NCBI RefSeq assembly: GCF_015354055.1
Contig: NZ_JACHTM010000001.1
Span: 1 to 64,000, forward strand
DNA from: Thermaurantiacus tibetensis
GTDB taxonomy: Bacteria; Pseudomonadota; Alphaproteobacteria; Sphingomonadales; Sphingomonadaceae
Length of the DNA: 64,000 nt
Reading direction: 5' to 3'
Under the pieces are notes generated by a model. It ran no database searches, had not been told where the DNA came from, and was given only the letters and a program-made list of their open reading frames with translations. The position numbers were made by a program, and so were the translations under genes. Shown here piece after piece: positions 9,385-18,503 of this stretch (positions within the stretch are counted from its first letter, which is position 1; each line of letters starts with the position of its first letter).

Positions 9385-9860
9385 GCGCGCGCCCCTTCAC
9401 CGGCCGGCATGCTGCCGTCGTCATCGGCGGCGGCTTCCTCATCGTCATCGCCGTCAACCTCGCGATGGCGGTGCTGGCGGCCGGCACCTTCACCGGCACC
9501 GTGGTGAGGAACGGCTATGTCGCCAGCCAGGACTTCAACCGCTGGCTCGCCGCCGGCCGGGCGCAGCAGGCTCTCGGCTGGACCGTCGCCGTGGACGCAG
9601 CCGACGGCCGGGTCGTCCTCGTGGTGACCGGCGCCGACGGAGCGGCCGTCACCGGCCTTGCCGCGACTGGAACCGCCCGCCACCCGATGGACGCAGGCCG
9701 AACGGTCGCGCTCGGCTTCCGCGAGGTGGCCCCCGGCCGACACGTGGCGGCCGAACGGCTGCCGCCCGGCGCCTGGGACCTCGCTTTCGCGCTGGATGCG
9801 GGTGCCGCCGGTGGCGGCAACCGCCGCTTCGTCCGCACCGAGCGGCTGGTCGTGCGGTGA
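9381..9860 (+). CDS. ccoH: FixH/CcoH oxidase assembly protein
   Basis: A 159-residue protein with one amino-terminal helix (AAVVIGGGFLIVIAVNLAMA) and a periplasmic beta-rich domain. It includes the FixH signature NGYVASQDFN. FixH proteins associate with the copper ATPase and are needed for cbb3 oxidase maturation. It overlaps ccoG by GTGA and ccoI by one base, fitting the fixed order G-H-I-S. Confidence 0.92.
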   Translation: MSARPFTGRHAAVVIGGGFLIVIAVNLAMAVLAAGTFTGTVVRNGYVASQDFNRWLAAGRAQQALGWTVAVDAADGRVVLVVTGADGAAVTGLAATGTARHPMDAGRTVALGFREVAPGRHVAAERLPPGAWDLAFALDAGAAGGGNRRFVRTERLVVR

Positions 9861-12055
9861 TGGCAAGCGCCGCGCCGCCCGCGCTCGAGGCCTTCGCCGT
9901 GCCGCTCGAAGGCGGGCGCCGGCGGCTCGACCTCCACGTGCCCGACCTGCGGTGCGCCGGCTGCATCGGCAAGGTGGAGCGGGCGGTCGCAGCCCTTCCG
10001 GGCGTGACGCGCGGGCGCGTGAACTTCTCCACGCGGCGCCTCACCGTCGAGTGGCAGGGCTCGCAGACGACGCCCGAGGCGGTGATCGACGCGGTCGAGC
10101 GCGCGGGCTTCGCTGCCCGCCCCTTCGCGCCCGAGGACGCGGCAGCGACCGCTGCCGACCCGGAGTCGAAGCGGCTTCTGAAGGCCATGGCGGTCGCCGG
10201 CTTTGCCATGATGAACATCATGCTGCTCTCCGTCTCGGTCTGGTCGGGCGCGGAGGCCGCCACGCGCGATCTCTTCCACGCGATTTCCGCGCTCATCGCG
10301 ATCCCGACGCTGGCCTATTCCGGCCAGCCCTTCTTCCGCTCGGCGGCGGCCGCGCTCCGCCGCGGCCGCACCAACATGGACGTGCCGATTTCGATCGGCG
10401 TGCTGCTCGCCACCGGCATGAGCCTCCACGAGACGCTGACCTCGGGGCCGCACGCCTGGTTCGACGGCGTGGTCATGCTGCTCTTCTTCCTGCTTGTCGG
10501 CCGCTTCCTCGACAGCATGATGCGCGACCGCGCCCGCGCCGGCGTGGCGCAACTCATGAAGGCGCTGCCGCGCGGCGCCATGGTGGTGACGGCCGACGGG
10601 GCGACCGAGTGGCGCGCCATCGACGAACTTGCGCCGGCGATGCGGGTCCTCGTGGCGGCCGGCGAGCGGCTCCCGGCGGATGGCATCGTCGAGGACGGGC
10701 GCTCGGCCATCGACCGTTCGCTCGTCACTGGCGAGAGCCGGCCCGAGCCGGCCGGGCCCGGCACAACGGTGGTGGCTGGCACGCTCAACCTTGAGGCGCC
10801 GCTCGTGGTGAAGGTGACGGCGGTAGGCGAACGCAGCTTCCTCGGCGAGGTCATCCGCATGATGGAGGCAGCCGAAGGCGGCCGGGCACGGCACGTGCGG
10901 ATCGCCGACCGGGCCTCGCGGCTCTATGCCCCCGTCGTCCACCTCCTCGCAATCGCCACCGCCGCAGGCTGGCTGATTGCCGGAGCGGGCTGGCACATGG
11001 CGATCACCACCGCCATCGTCGTCCTCATCATCACCTGCCCCTGTGCGCTGGGGCTCGCCGTCCCGGCCGTCCAGGTCCGGGCCGCGACCCTCCTCATGCG
11101 CCGCGGGATCCTCCTCAAGGACGGCGGCGCGCTCGAACGCCTCGCCCGGGTGGACACGGTGGTGTTCGACAAGACGGGCACGCTGACGCTCGGCCGGCCG
11201 GAGCCCGTCGGCACGTTCCCGCTTGCAGGCGCCGAAGCGGGGGAGGCTCTGGCGCTCGCCCGGGCCAGCCGCCACCCGCTGGCCCGCGCGCTTGCCTCGG
11301 CCCTGGCGCGCGGCGGGGTCGCGCCGGCCCCCTCCCTCCTCCACATCCGCGAGCGGCCCGGCCTTGGCCTCGAGGCCGAGGGGCCGGACGGCCCCGTCCG
11401 GCTCGGCCGGCCCGACTGGGTGGACCCGGCGCTGCCGGTCGCGGCGATGCGCGACGAGCTGGTGCTTGCCTTCCGCTCGGGCGAGCGGCCGGGCCGGCTG
11501 CTCCGCTTTGCCGACCCGCTCCGGCCCGCCGCGCGCGAAGCGGTCGCGCGCCTTGGCGCCATGGGGCTCGACGTGCGCATCCTCTCCGGCGACCGGGCGG
11601 AGGCGGTGGAGGCCGCGGCAACGACGCTCGGCATCGCCACCTGGGCGGCGGCCCAGACCCCGGCCGACAAGCTCGCGGCCATCCGGGCGCTGGCCGCCGC
11701 CGGCCGGCGGGTGCTGGTGGTGGGCGACGGGCTCAACGATGCGCCGGCCCTTGCCGCGGGCCACGCCTCGATCGCGCCGGCCTCGGCAAGCGACGTGGGC
11801 CAGACGGCGGCCGACCTCCTGTTCCTCGGCGACGGGCTCGACGCGGTGCCCGAGGCAATCGCCATCGCCCGCGCGGCAGACCGAGGGGCGCTTCAGAACT
11901 TCGCGCTGGCGATTGGCTACAACGCGCTCGCGGTGCCCATCGCGATCGCAGGGCTCGCGACTCCGCTCATTGCCGCGCTCGCCATGTCCACTTCGTCGCT
12001 CATCGTGGTGGGCAACGCGCTGCGGCTCCGGCCGGCGCGGGGGGCCGCGGCATGA
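9860..12055 (+). CDS. ccoI: Copper-exporting P1B-type ATPase CcoI/FixI
   Basis: A 731-residue heavy-metal P-type ATPase. It has an amino-terminal HMA domain with RCAGC, and a membrane region carrying the ion-binding CPC in IITCPCALGLAVP. Also present are the TGES actuator motif, the phosphorylation site DKTGTLT, an HP motif (SRHPLARAL) and GDGLNDAPALA. FixI-type pumps supply copper to the cbb3 oxidase rather than giving bulk copper resistance. ATG at 9860 overlaps the ccoH stop; a GTG one codon upstream is also possible. Confidence 0.95.
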   Translation: MASAAPPALEAFAVPLEGGRRRLDLHVPDLRCAGCIGKVERAVAALPGVTRGRVNFSTRRLTVEWQGSQTTPEAVIDAVERAGFAARPFAPEDAAATAADPESKRLLKAMAVAGFAMMNIMLLSVSVWSGAEAATRDLFHAISALIAIPTLAYSGQPFFRSAAAALRRGRTNMDVPISIGVLLATGMSLHETLTSGPHAWFDGVVMLLFFLLVGRFLDSMMRDRARAGVAQLMKALPRGAMVVTADGATEWRAIDELAPAMRVLVAAGERLPADGIVEDGRSAIDRSLVTGESRPEPAGPGTTVVAGTLNLEAPLVVKVTAVGERSFLGEVIRMMEAAEGGRARHVRIADRASRLYAPVVHLLAIATAAGWLIAGAGWHMAITTAIVVLIITCPCALGLAVPAVQVRAATLLMRRGILLKDGGALERLARVDTVVFDKTGTLTLGRPEPVGTFPLAGAEAGEALALARASRHPLARALASALARGGVAPAPSLLHIRERPGLGLEAEGPDGPVRLGRPDWVDPALPVAAMRDELVLAFRSGERPGRLLRFADPLRPAAREAVARLGAMGLDVRILSGDRAEAVEAAATTLGIATWAAAQTPADKLAAIRALAAAGRRVLVVGDGLNDAPALAAGHASIAPASASDVGQTAADLLFLGDGLDAVPEAIAIARAADRGALQNFALAIGYNALAVPIAIAGLATPLIAALAMSTSSLIVVGNALRLRPARGAAA

Positions 12056-12246
12056 CGGGGCTTGTCTTCCTCATCCCGCTCGCCCTTGGCGCCGGCTTCG
12101 TCGGGCTCGTCGCCTTCCTCTGGTCGGTCCGCTCGGGCCAGTACGAGGATCTTGACGGCGCGGCGCTGCGCATCCTCGACGACGAGGCGGAGGCGGAGGC
12201 GGGGCCGGGGGCGGAGACGACGGGCGGGGAGCCCCGGCGGCCATGA
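12052..12246 (+). CDS. ccoS: cbb3 oxidase maturation protein CcoS
   Basis: A 64-residue protein with one amino-terminal helix and the family signature FLWSVRSGQYEDLDG, followed by an acidic tail. CcoS is required for insertion of the redox cofactors into CcoN. It overlaps ccoI by 4 nt (ATGA) and completes the assembly block. Confidence 0.93.
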   Translation: MTGLVFLIPLALGAGFVGLVAFLWSVRSGQYEDLDGAALRILDDEAEAEAGPGAETTGGEPRRP

Positions 12247-12428
12247 GGGCGTTCCTCCTTGCCCTGGCGCTTGCCGGCCTGCTTCACGGCGCCGCCGCCC
12301 CGTCGGCGGGCGGCGCTGCGGTGCTCTGCACAAAGGACGGCCCGGCGCCCGCGCAGCCTGCCCCGGCGGATAGCGCGCCGGGGTGCGCCCACGCCCTCTG
12401 CCCCCGGCGCGACGAGGCCGGCGGCTAG
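12243..12428 (+). CDS. Small secreted cysteine-containing protein of unknown function
   Basis: A 61-residue open frame whose ATG overlaps the ccoS stop in ATGA, so it looks like the last gene of the oxidase run. Residues 1-19 form a clear signal sequence (MRAFLLALALAGLLHGAAA). The remaining 40 residues hold three cysteines (LCTKDG, GCAHALC) and many prolines. Tight coupling to ccoS and a signal peptide favour a real gene, possibly a periplasmic metal or thiol protein. No family is recognised. Its stop overlaps the stop of the opposing desaturase gene by 4 nt. Confidence 0.5.
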   Translation: MRAFLLALALAGLLHGAAAPSAGGAAVLCTKDGPAPAQPAPADSAPGCAHALCPRRDEAGG

Positions 12429-13219
12429 CGGCCCACCCCTTCCGGGCCCGGGTGATCCGCGCCGAACGGCGGCTGGACCCGGGTGGACAGGCCGGCATCC
12501 GTGCCGAACAGCCGGTCCCAGAAGCGGAAGTAGAGGCCGTAGTTGGCGGTGTAGCGGCTGTGGTGAAGGTCGTGGTGGGACGCCGTGATGACGTGGCGGC
12601 CGAACCGGCCGTTCACCCAGGCCTTCGGGAACAGCTCCACCCCCATGTGATTGGTGACCGCCATGACGGTCGCGATGAGCAGCACGACGAGAAGCGCGCC
12701 GACGTGGATCGGCACGAGGAAGACCATGGCCGGGTAGAGCCAGGCCGCCGACAGCGCCTCCCACGGGTGGAACGACATGGAGGCGAACGCGGTGGGCGGC
12801 CGGCTCTCGTGGTGAACGGCGTGCATGGCGCGGAACAGGGCCGGCCAGTGGTGCATCGCCCGGTGGCTCCAGTAGAACCAGGCGTCATGCGCAAGGAGAT
12901 AGACGAGAACCGAGACCGGCAGCCACCACAGCGGCAGGGCCGAGACGTCGGTGTAGAGCCTGGTCCCGCCGCGTTCAAAGGCAGCGAAGGCGAGGGCGGC
13001 GGGCGCGGCGTAGAGCCCCGCGGAGAGCAGCGACCAGCCGACCTCGCGGCGGACCTGGATGCGCAGGCGGGCGCGGCGGGCCGGGTCGGCCGGGCGGTAG
13101 ACCTCCGGCCTGAGGCGGGCCGCGATCCAGGCGAAGAGTGCCGAGACGCCGAGATAGCGCAGCGCGACGACCAGCGTCAGCTGCAGGGCGATCAGGGCAA
13201 GGGCGACGGGTTCGGCCAT
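12425..13219 (-). CDS. Sterol desaturase/fatty acid hydroxylase-family membrane protein
   Basis: A 264-residue integral-membrane di-iron oxygenase. It carries three histidine clusters: HDAWFYWSHRAMHH, HAVHHE and ASHHDLHH, plus a family-typical RFWDRLFGT near the end. Four to five hydrophobic segments are visible. Sterol C5-desaturases and fatty acid hydroxylases share this layout, while the shorter CrtZ beta-carotene hydroxylases (about 170 residues) belong to the same superfamily. Its divergent placement 46 nt from crtY suggests it hydroxylates or otherwise oxidises a carotenoid, but that is inference. ATG at 13219 was chosen because upstream sequence in the frame lacks homology. Confidence 0.8.
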   Translation of the reverse strand: MAEPVALALIALQLTLVVALRYLGVSALFAWIAARLRPEVYRPADPARRARLRIQVRREVGWSLLSAGLYAAPAALAFAAFERGGTRLYTDVSALPLWWLPVSVLVYLLAHDAWFYWSHRAMHHWPALFRAMHAVHHESRPPTAFASMSFHPWEALSAAWLYPAMVFLVPIHVGALLVVLLIATVMAVTNHMGVELFPKAWVNGRFGRHVITASHHDLHHSRYTANYGLYFRFWDRLFGTDAGLSTRVQPPFGADHPGPEGVGR

Positions 13220-13265
13220 GTGCGCCGCTCCTAGCCAGCGGGCCGGCGGCTCGCTAGAGGGCGGC

Positions 13266-14423
13266 ATGGGCGTGCAAGCGGACTGCGACATCCTCCTCGT
13301 TGGCGGAGGGCTCTCGGCCGGGCTCATTGCCCTCGCCCTTGCCCGCCACCGGCCCGAGGTGCGCGTGGCGATCGTCGAGGCGGGCGAGCGGTTCGGCGGC
13401 AACCACACCTGGTCGAGCTTCGAGACCGACCTCAGCCCCGAGGGCGCCGAGCTCGCGCGCACCCTCATCGCCCACCGCTGGGCGGACAATGCCATCCGCT
13501 TCCCGGCCTATGAGCGGCACTTCGCCGCCGGCTACCAGTCGGCCACCTCCGAGCGGCTGCATGCGGCGCTCGTCGCTGCCATCCCGCCCGAGCGCCGCTT
13601 CCTCGGCGTTCCGGTCGAGCATGTGGCGCCCGACCGGGTGCTGCTCGCCGATCAGCGCGTGCTGACGGCCGGCGCCGTGCTCGACGCCCGCGGCCAGCGG
13701 CCGTCCCCGCATCTTGACCTCGGCTTCCAGAAGTTCGTCGGCCTCGAGGTGGAGCTGGCCGCCCCGCACGGCCTCTCGGGCCCCATCATCATGGACGCCA
13801 CCGTCGACCAGCACGACGGCTACCGCTTCGTCTACACGCTGCCCTTCTCGGAGCGGACAGCCCTCATCGAGGACACCTACTATGCGGACGGGCCGGCGCT
13901 CGACCGGGCGGCCATCGTCCGCCGGGTCGAGGCCTATGCCGCGGCACAGGGCTGGCGCATCGTGCGGGTGCTGCGCGAGGAAGACGGCGTCCTGCCCATC
14001 GCCATCGACGGCGATATCCGCGCCCATCTCGCCTGCCTCCCGGAAGGGGTGGCCCCGGTCGGCATGGCCGCCGCGCTCTTCCACCCCGTCACCGGCTACA
14101 GCTTTCCCGATGCGGTGCGGCTTGCGCTCTTCATCGCGAAGCTTCCCGATCTGTCCGGCCCGGCGATCGACCGGGCCGTGCGCGCCTATGCCACGGACCG
14201 CTGGGACGAGCGCGGATTCTACCGCATGCTCAACAAGATGCTGTTCCGCGTGGCGGAGCCCGCCAAGCGCTGGCGGGTGCTGCAGCGCTTCTACGGGCTG
14301 GACGCGAAGCTGGTCGCGCGCTTCTACGCCAGCCATTCGACCGTGTTCGACAAGGTGCGGATCCTGACCGGGAAGCCCCCGGTGCCCTTCTTTCGCGCGG
14401 TCCGGGAAGTGATGCGAGGCTGA
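13266..14423 (+). CDS. crtY: Lycopene beta-cyclase
   Basis: A 385-residue flavoprotein that cyclises the ends of lycopene to beta-carotene. It shows an amino-terminal dinucleotide fold DILLVGGGLSAGLIALAL, the CrtY motif FGGNHTWSSF, and the mid-protein QKFVGLEVEL, the cyclase-family FVYTLPFS and a carboxy-terminal FYRMLNKMLF. The length is normal for proteobacterial CrtY. crtI follows after 2 nt, so crtY-I-B form an operon. ATG at 13266 follows a short GC-rich leader. Confidence 0.93.
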   Translation: MGVQADCDILLVGGGLSAGLIALALARHRPEVRVAIVEAGERFGGNHTWSSFETDLSPEGAELARTLIAHRWADNAIRFPAYERHFAAGYQSATSERLHAALVAAIPPERRFLGVPVEHVAPDRVLLADQRVLTAGAVLDARGQRPSPHLDLGFQKFVGLEVELAAPHGLSGPIIMDATVDQHDGYRFVYTLPFSERTALIEDTYYADGPALDRAAIVRRVEAYAAAQGWRIVRVLREEDGVLPIAIDGDIRAHLACLPEGVAPVGMAAALFHPVTGYSFPDAVRLALFIAKLPDLSGPAIDRAVRAYATDRWDERGFYRMLNKMLFRVAEPAKRWRVLQRFYGLDAKLVARFYASHSTVFDKVRILTGKPPVPFFRAVREVMRG

Positions 14424-14425
14424 GC

Positions 14426-15985
14426 ATGGCGGCAGAAACGGCGCGGCGCGCGGTGGTGATCGGGAGCGGGTTCGGCGGGCTCGCGCTTGCCGTTCGCCTG
14501 CAGTCGGCAGGGATCGAGACGACGCTCGTCGAGGGGCGGGACAAGCCCGGCGGCCGGGCCTATGTGTTCGAGGATGAGGGGTTCGTCTTCGACGCCGGCC
14601 CTACCGTCGTCACCGACCCCGAGAGCCTCGCCGAGCTCTTCCGCCTGACCGGCCGCGACATCGCCGATTATGTCGACCTCATGCCAGTCACCCCCTTCTA
14701 CCGGCTCATCTGGGAAGACGGCTACACCTTCGACTATGCCAACGACGAGGAGGCCCTGTTCCGCCAGATCTCGGCCAAGAACCCTGCGGATGCCGAGGGC
14801 TACCGCAAGTTCCTCGCCTTTTCCGAGAACGTCTACCGCGAAGGCTATCTGAAGCTCGGCACCGAGAGCTTCTGCGACTTCCGCTCGATGCTCGAGGCCG
14901 CGCCGTCGCTCATCCGCTACGAGGCCTACCGCTCGGTCCACGCCATTGTCTCGCGCTACATTCGCGATCCGCAGCTGCGCGAGGCGTTCAGCTTTCACAC
15001 CCTCCTTGTCGGCGGCAACCCGTTCAAGACGAGCAGCGTCTACGCCCTGATCCACGCGCTCGAGCGCAAGGGCGGGGTGTGGTTCCCGCGCGGGGGGACG
15101 CACGCGCTCGTGCGCGGGCTGCTCAGGCTCTTCACCGACCTCGGCGGCACCTTCCGGCTCGGCGTGCCGGTCGCCCGGATCGAGGCCCTGTCCAGCCACG
15201 TGACCGGCGTGACGCTCGCCGACGGCACCACCATCATGGCCGACGCCGTCGCCTCCAATGGCGACGTGGTCCACACCTATGGCGATCTCCTGCGCGGGCA
15301 CCCGCGCGGGGAGAAGATGGTGCGGGCTCTCACGCGCAAGAGCTTCTCGCCCTCGCTCTTCGTCGTCTACTTCGGCTTGCACGGCACCTCGCCCGACATC
15401 GCCCACCACTCGATCATCTTCGGGCCGCGCTACCGCGAGCTCCTCGACGACATCTACGCAAACGGCATCCTCGCCGACGACTTCTCGCTCTACCTCCACC
15501 ACCCGACCGCCTCCGATCCGGCGATGGCGCCGGAGGGCTGCTCCACCTTCTACGTCCTCTCGCCTGTGCCGCACCTTGGCAAGTTCGCGGCCGACTGGGA
15601 CCGGGTGGGCCCCGTCTACGCCGAGCGGATCCTCGACTACCTCGAGCGGCGCGGCATCGTCCCCGACCTGAAGGCGCGCCTCGTCACCAAGCGGCTGTTC
15701 ACGCCGGCCAACTTCAGGACCGAGCTCAACGCCCACCTCGGCTCGGCCTTCAGCCTCGAGCCGGTGCTCTGGCAGTCGGCCTATTTCCGCACCCACAACC
15801 GCGACGACGCGCTTCGCAACCTCTACTTCGTCGGCGCCGGCACCCACCCCGGCGCCGGAATTCCGGGCGTGGTCGGCTCGGCCAAGGCGACCGCGAAGCT
15901 CATGCTGGCCGACCTTGGCGCCCGCTACCCCGAGGCGCGCGGCTGGCCCTCGAACGCCGGTCCGGCGCTGGCGGCAGCGCAGTAA
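14426..15985 (+). CDS. crtI: Phytoene desaturase
   Basis: A 519-residue FAD-dependent desaturase converting colourless phytoene to lycopene in the membrane. It has an amino-terminal FAD motif VIGSGFGGLALAVRL with DKPGGRAY. The family blocks GPTVVTDPE, HTLLVGGNPF and VGAGTHPGAGIPGVVGSAK near the carboxy end are present. It is slightly longer than the usual 490-510 residues, ending in an alanine-rich tail. It is preceded by crtY (2-nt gap) and followed by crtB (GTG 11 nt downstream). Confidence 0.95.
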   Translation: MAAETARRAVVIGSGFGGLALAVRLQSAGIETTLVEGRDKPGGRAYVFEDEGFVFDAGPTVVTDPESLAELFRLTGRDIADYVDLMPVTPFYRLIWEDGYTFDYANDEEALFRQISAKNPADAEGYRKFLAFSENVYREGYLKLGTESFCDFRSMLEAAPSLIRYEAYRSVHAIVSRYIRDPQLREAFSFHTLLVGGNPFKTSSVYALIHALERKGGVWFPRGGTHALVRGLLRLFTDLGGTFRLGVPVARIEALSSHVTGVTLADGTTIMADAVASNGDVVHTYGDLLRGHPRGEKMVRALTRKSFSPSLFVVYFGLHGTSPDIAHHSIIFGPRYRELLDDIYANGILADDFSLYLHHPTASDPAMAPEGCSTFYVLSPVPHLGKFAADWDRVGPVYAERILDYLERRGIVPDLKARLVTKRLFTPANFRTELNAHLGSAFSLEPVLWQSAYFRTHNRDDALRNLYFVGAGTHPGAGIPGVVGSAKATAKLMLADLGARYPEARGWPSNAGPALAAAQ

Positions 15986-15995
15986 GGGGGCGCAG

Positions 15996-16934
15996 GTGGC
16001 CGACCCGGTGCTTGAAGCCGCGCGCGAGGCCATCCGCCAGGGCTCGAAGAGCTTTGCGCTCGCCTCCCGCCTGTTCGACGGCGGCACGCGCGCCCGCGCC
16101 ACCCTGCTCTACGCCTGGTGCCGCCACTGCGACGACGTGATTGACGGCCAGCTGATGGGCGAGGGGCGCCATGACTGGGGCGGAACGCCTGCCGAGCGGC
16201 TGGCGCGGCTCACCGCCCTCACCGACCGTGCGCTGGCGGGCGAACCGACCGGCGACCCGGCGTTCGAGGCGCTCGCCCGCGTCGCCGCCGAGGTCGCCAT
16301 GCCGGCGCGCTACCCGCACGACCTCCTCGAGGGGTTCCGCATGGACGTGGAATGGCAGGAGGTGCGCGATTGCGAGCAGCTGCTGCGCTACTGCTACCAT
16401 GTGGCGGGCTGTGTCGGCGTGATGATGGCGCTCGTCATGGGGGTGCCGGCCGACGACCATGCGGTGCTTGCGCGCGCGTCGGACCTCGGCCTCTCGTTCC
16501 AGCTCAACAACATCGCCCGCGACGTCGCCGAGGATGCGGCGCGCGGGCGCTGCTACCTTCCGTCCGACTGGCTGGCCGCGGAGGGCCTGAGGCCGGGCAC
16601 CCACACCGCGCCCGAGAACCGGGAGGCACTCCACCGGGTGGTCTCGCGGCTCGTCGACCTTGCCGAGCGCTACGAGGCAAGCGCGGCCCATGGCGTCCCG
16701 GCGCTCCGCAACCGCCAGGCCTGGGCGGTGCTCTCGGCCGCCCACATCTACGGCGACATCGGCCGGAAGGTGCGCGGGCGCGGGCCGGAGGCGCTCGAGG
16801 GCCGCGCCTTCACCCGCCGGCGGGAGAAGCTGTTCGCAGTGATCGCCGCCTTGCCGGAAGCGCTGTGGAAGCGGCGGTTCGGCGCCTCGACTCCGGCCGA
16901 CCGGACCGGGCTGTTCACGCCCGCCTTCGCCTGA
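15996..16934 (+). CDS. crtB: Phytoene synthase
   Basis: A 312-residue enzyme condensing two geranylgeranyl diphosphates to phytoene, the first committed carotenoid step. It shows the first aspartate-rich motif in WCRHCDDVID, the second in NNIARDVAEDAARGR, and the family segment CYHVAGCVGVMM. The GTG at 15996 is preceded by AAGGGGG; the frame is open upstream inside crtI but without homology. No GGPP synthase gene lies in the window, so the precursor must come from elsewhere. Confidence 0.94.
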   Translation: MADPVLEAAREAIRQGSKSFALASRLFDGGTRARATLLYAWCRHCDDVIDGQLMGEGRHDWGGTPAERLARLTALTDRALAGEPTGDPAFEALARVAAEVAMPARYPHDLLEGFRMDVEWQEVRDCEQLLRYCYHVAGCVGVMMALVMGVPADDHAVLARASDLGLSFQLNNIARDVAEDAARGRCYLPSDWLAAEGLRPGTHTAPENREALHRVVSRLVDLAERYEASAAHGVPALRNRQAWAVLSAAHIYGDIGRKVRGRGPEALEGRAFTRRREKLFAVIAALPEALWKRRFGASTPADRTGLFTPAFA

Positions 16935-16988
16935 GGAGTCGACAGAAGGATCCCGAGAGCTGTCTTCTGTCCTCCCGGCTCACATTCT

Positions 16989-17263
16989 TGGGGGCGGACG
17001 GGGTGGCGTAGTCGTGGGGGCGTTGCTCAGGGCCATGGAGGCCGAGGATGCGGCCGATGGCGCACCAGGGGCCGTGGATGGTGCGTTCGGCGGCTTTGCG
17101 GAGGTGCGCCTTCGGCTTCGAGAAGGCGTTCTCGATGGGGTTGACCTCGGGGCAGAAGGCGCGGGAGGAAGCATAGGGCTCCGCCCCCGCGGCCTCGAAG
17201 GCCTTTCCGCGCCGCTGACGCCTTGTGCCCCGACGCGCCGTCCGTGACGACGATGTCGACACA
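16989..17263 (-). pseudogene. Frameshifted IS630-family transposase remnant
   Basis: Two minus-strand frames together resemble the end of an IS630-type DDE transposase. One frame gives DIVVTDGASGHKASAARKG (about 17260-17200). The next gives EAAGAEPYASSRAFCPEVNP then IENAFSKPKAHLRKAAERT and GPWCAIGRIL (about 17200-16990). The change of frame and the absence of the amino-terminal half show it is dead. It lies directly after crtB and outside the tRNA-Lys-derived repeat pair. Confidence 0.7.
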
Positions 17264-17588
17264 ACCCAACCCAGACCGCCTTCCGGCTGAGTGGAATGTG
17301 CTCGGGGTTTCCCCTGCGGCTCCCAGGTGGTTCATGGGCGGCTCCTGATGATCGAGGAGCGGCCTCATGGGGGGGCGAGGGCGGGGGGCAGCAGCGGGAA
17401 CTGGCGGGGTGGTGTCACCTGAGGTCTGTGCAGGTCGGCCCCCTTCAAATTTCCGAGCCGCCGGCTGGAGGCGCTCCAGCCGTCCCCAGCACATTCGCCA
17501 CAGGCTGAGGCACCGCGGCAAGGCTGTGCTTCCATCGTGCGCCAACGGCTGCAGCTGCGCGGCTCCGTAGGCCGCAGCGCCACCACCT
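17264..17588. other. 325-nt interval without a recognisable gene
   Basis: GC-rich sequence between the IS630 remnant and the left tRNA-Lys-like repeat. Short open frames exist on both strands but none shows a recognisable domain or a credible start. It may contain more worn IS sequence that can no longer be identified by eye. Confidence 0.5.
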
Positions 17589-17614
17589 CTTGATTTCACG
17601 GTGGGCTCGCCGGG
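17589..17614 (-). repeat. Left copy of the tRNA-Lys 3'-end repeat (possible att scar)
   Basis: This 26-nt stretch matches 20349-20374 at 24 positions and shares the exact 15-nt core GGTGGGCTCGCCGGG. The right copy contains the encoded CCA, the 3' acceptor strand and part of the T-arm of tRNA-Lys. Sequence similarity to the tRNA ends just beyond this core on the left copy. The arrangement is that of a direct repeat left by integration at a tRNA 3' end. Confidence 0.6.
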
Positions 17615-17671
17615 GTGTTGCCCCGCGGGGTGGTGCAGGACCCGTTGATCCCCGGCAGGATCGGGTTGGGG

Positions 17672-18308
17672 TCAGGCGGCCATGGCTGGCAGGATGGCGA
17701 TGGAGGGCTTGCCGAGCCAATCGTTGCCAGCGTCATGTGGCGGCGGGAGACCGACCATTCGTCATTCTGCTCCAGCATCGGCGTGCAGACGAGGCGCATG
17801 ATGGCGGCGCTGTTGGGGGAGGTGCCGATGACGTTGGCCCTTCGCTTGATCTGCTTGTTGACCCCTTCCAGCCGGTTGGTGGACGCGATCTGCGCCCGGT
17901 GCTCCCTCGGGAACGCCAGGCATGCGAGCACGTCCTCGCGCGATGCGCCCATCATGTCGGCGAGCCTCGAGAAGGTCTCGAGCAGGGCATCGGCGACCTG
18001 CTCCCATTGCCGATGCGCGGCCTCGCGCGTCGCCTGCGCGAAGATCGTCTTGTTCACGGCGATGACGGCAGGCCGCTGCCTAGGCGCGGCAGGGGCAGGC
18101 GCGTTGCGCATCCAGTGCGCGCGAGCCGTCACGGTGTTTGAGCCGGGCCGCCGTGCGAGCACCGGCAGGAACCGCAACCTTCGCCTCAATCTCCATGACC
18201 ATCATGCGCTCAGCAGCAAAAGCCGGCATCGCGCCAACCAATCCGCACCAAGCCGCTGTCAGCCCCTTCCTTGATCGGCGCAGCAAGGGCCCTTCTGTCG
18301 TCGGTCAT
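17672..18308 (-). pseudogene. Decayed IS256-family transposase
   Basis: Three minus-strand segments match an IS256-family (mutator-type) transposase. The amino end starts at ATG 18308 (MTDDRRALAAPIKEGADSG) and continues in another frame as AFAAERMMVMEIEAK. The carboxy third follows (IFAQATREAAHRQW; ASTNRLEGVNKQIKRR; NDEWSVSRRHMTLATIG). Near the end the frame shifts again to give a terminal LPAMAA stop at 17672. The central part carrying most of the DDE catalytic residues is missing, so the element cannot move by itself. Confidence 0.75.
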
Positions 18309-18503
18309 CGTCTTCTTCCCGAGGTTCGCGTTCACATCCGCACCCGACCACAAGATCGACAGTGGCCGCCCCTTGACAGAAGCCTGCCTACGCCCCTGAC
18401 CTGCCCCCCGATCGTCTCTCACTCGCAACGCGAGTCCATCGGTTCAACGCGACGGTCCCTACACCGGCACAAGCGCGTCCGGCGTTCCTGCATGATGTGA
18501 GCG

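Noticed and set aside
9515-11764. 749-codon minus-strand frame opposite ccoI
   Set aside because: Antisense of a P-type ATPase with all motifs on the plus strand.
14324-16102. 592-codon minus-strand frame opposite crtI
   Set aside because: Antisense shadow. crtI on the plus strand has the FAD and carboxy-terminal signatures.
17365-17586. Short minus-strand frame between the IS630 and IS256 remnants
   Set aside because: Some resemblance to IS-flanking sequence was suspected, but no conserved domain could be named, so it was left as unassigned.
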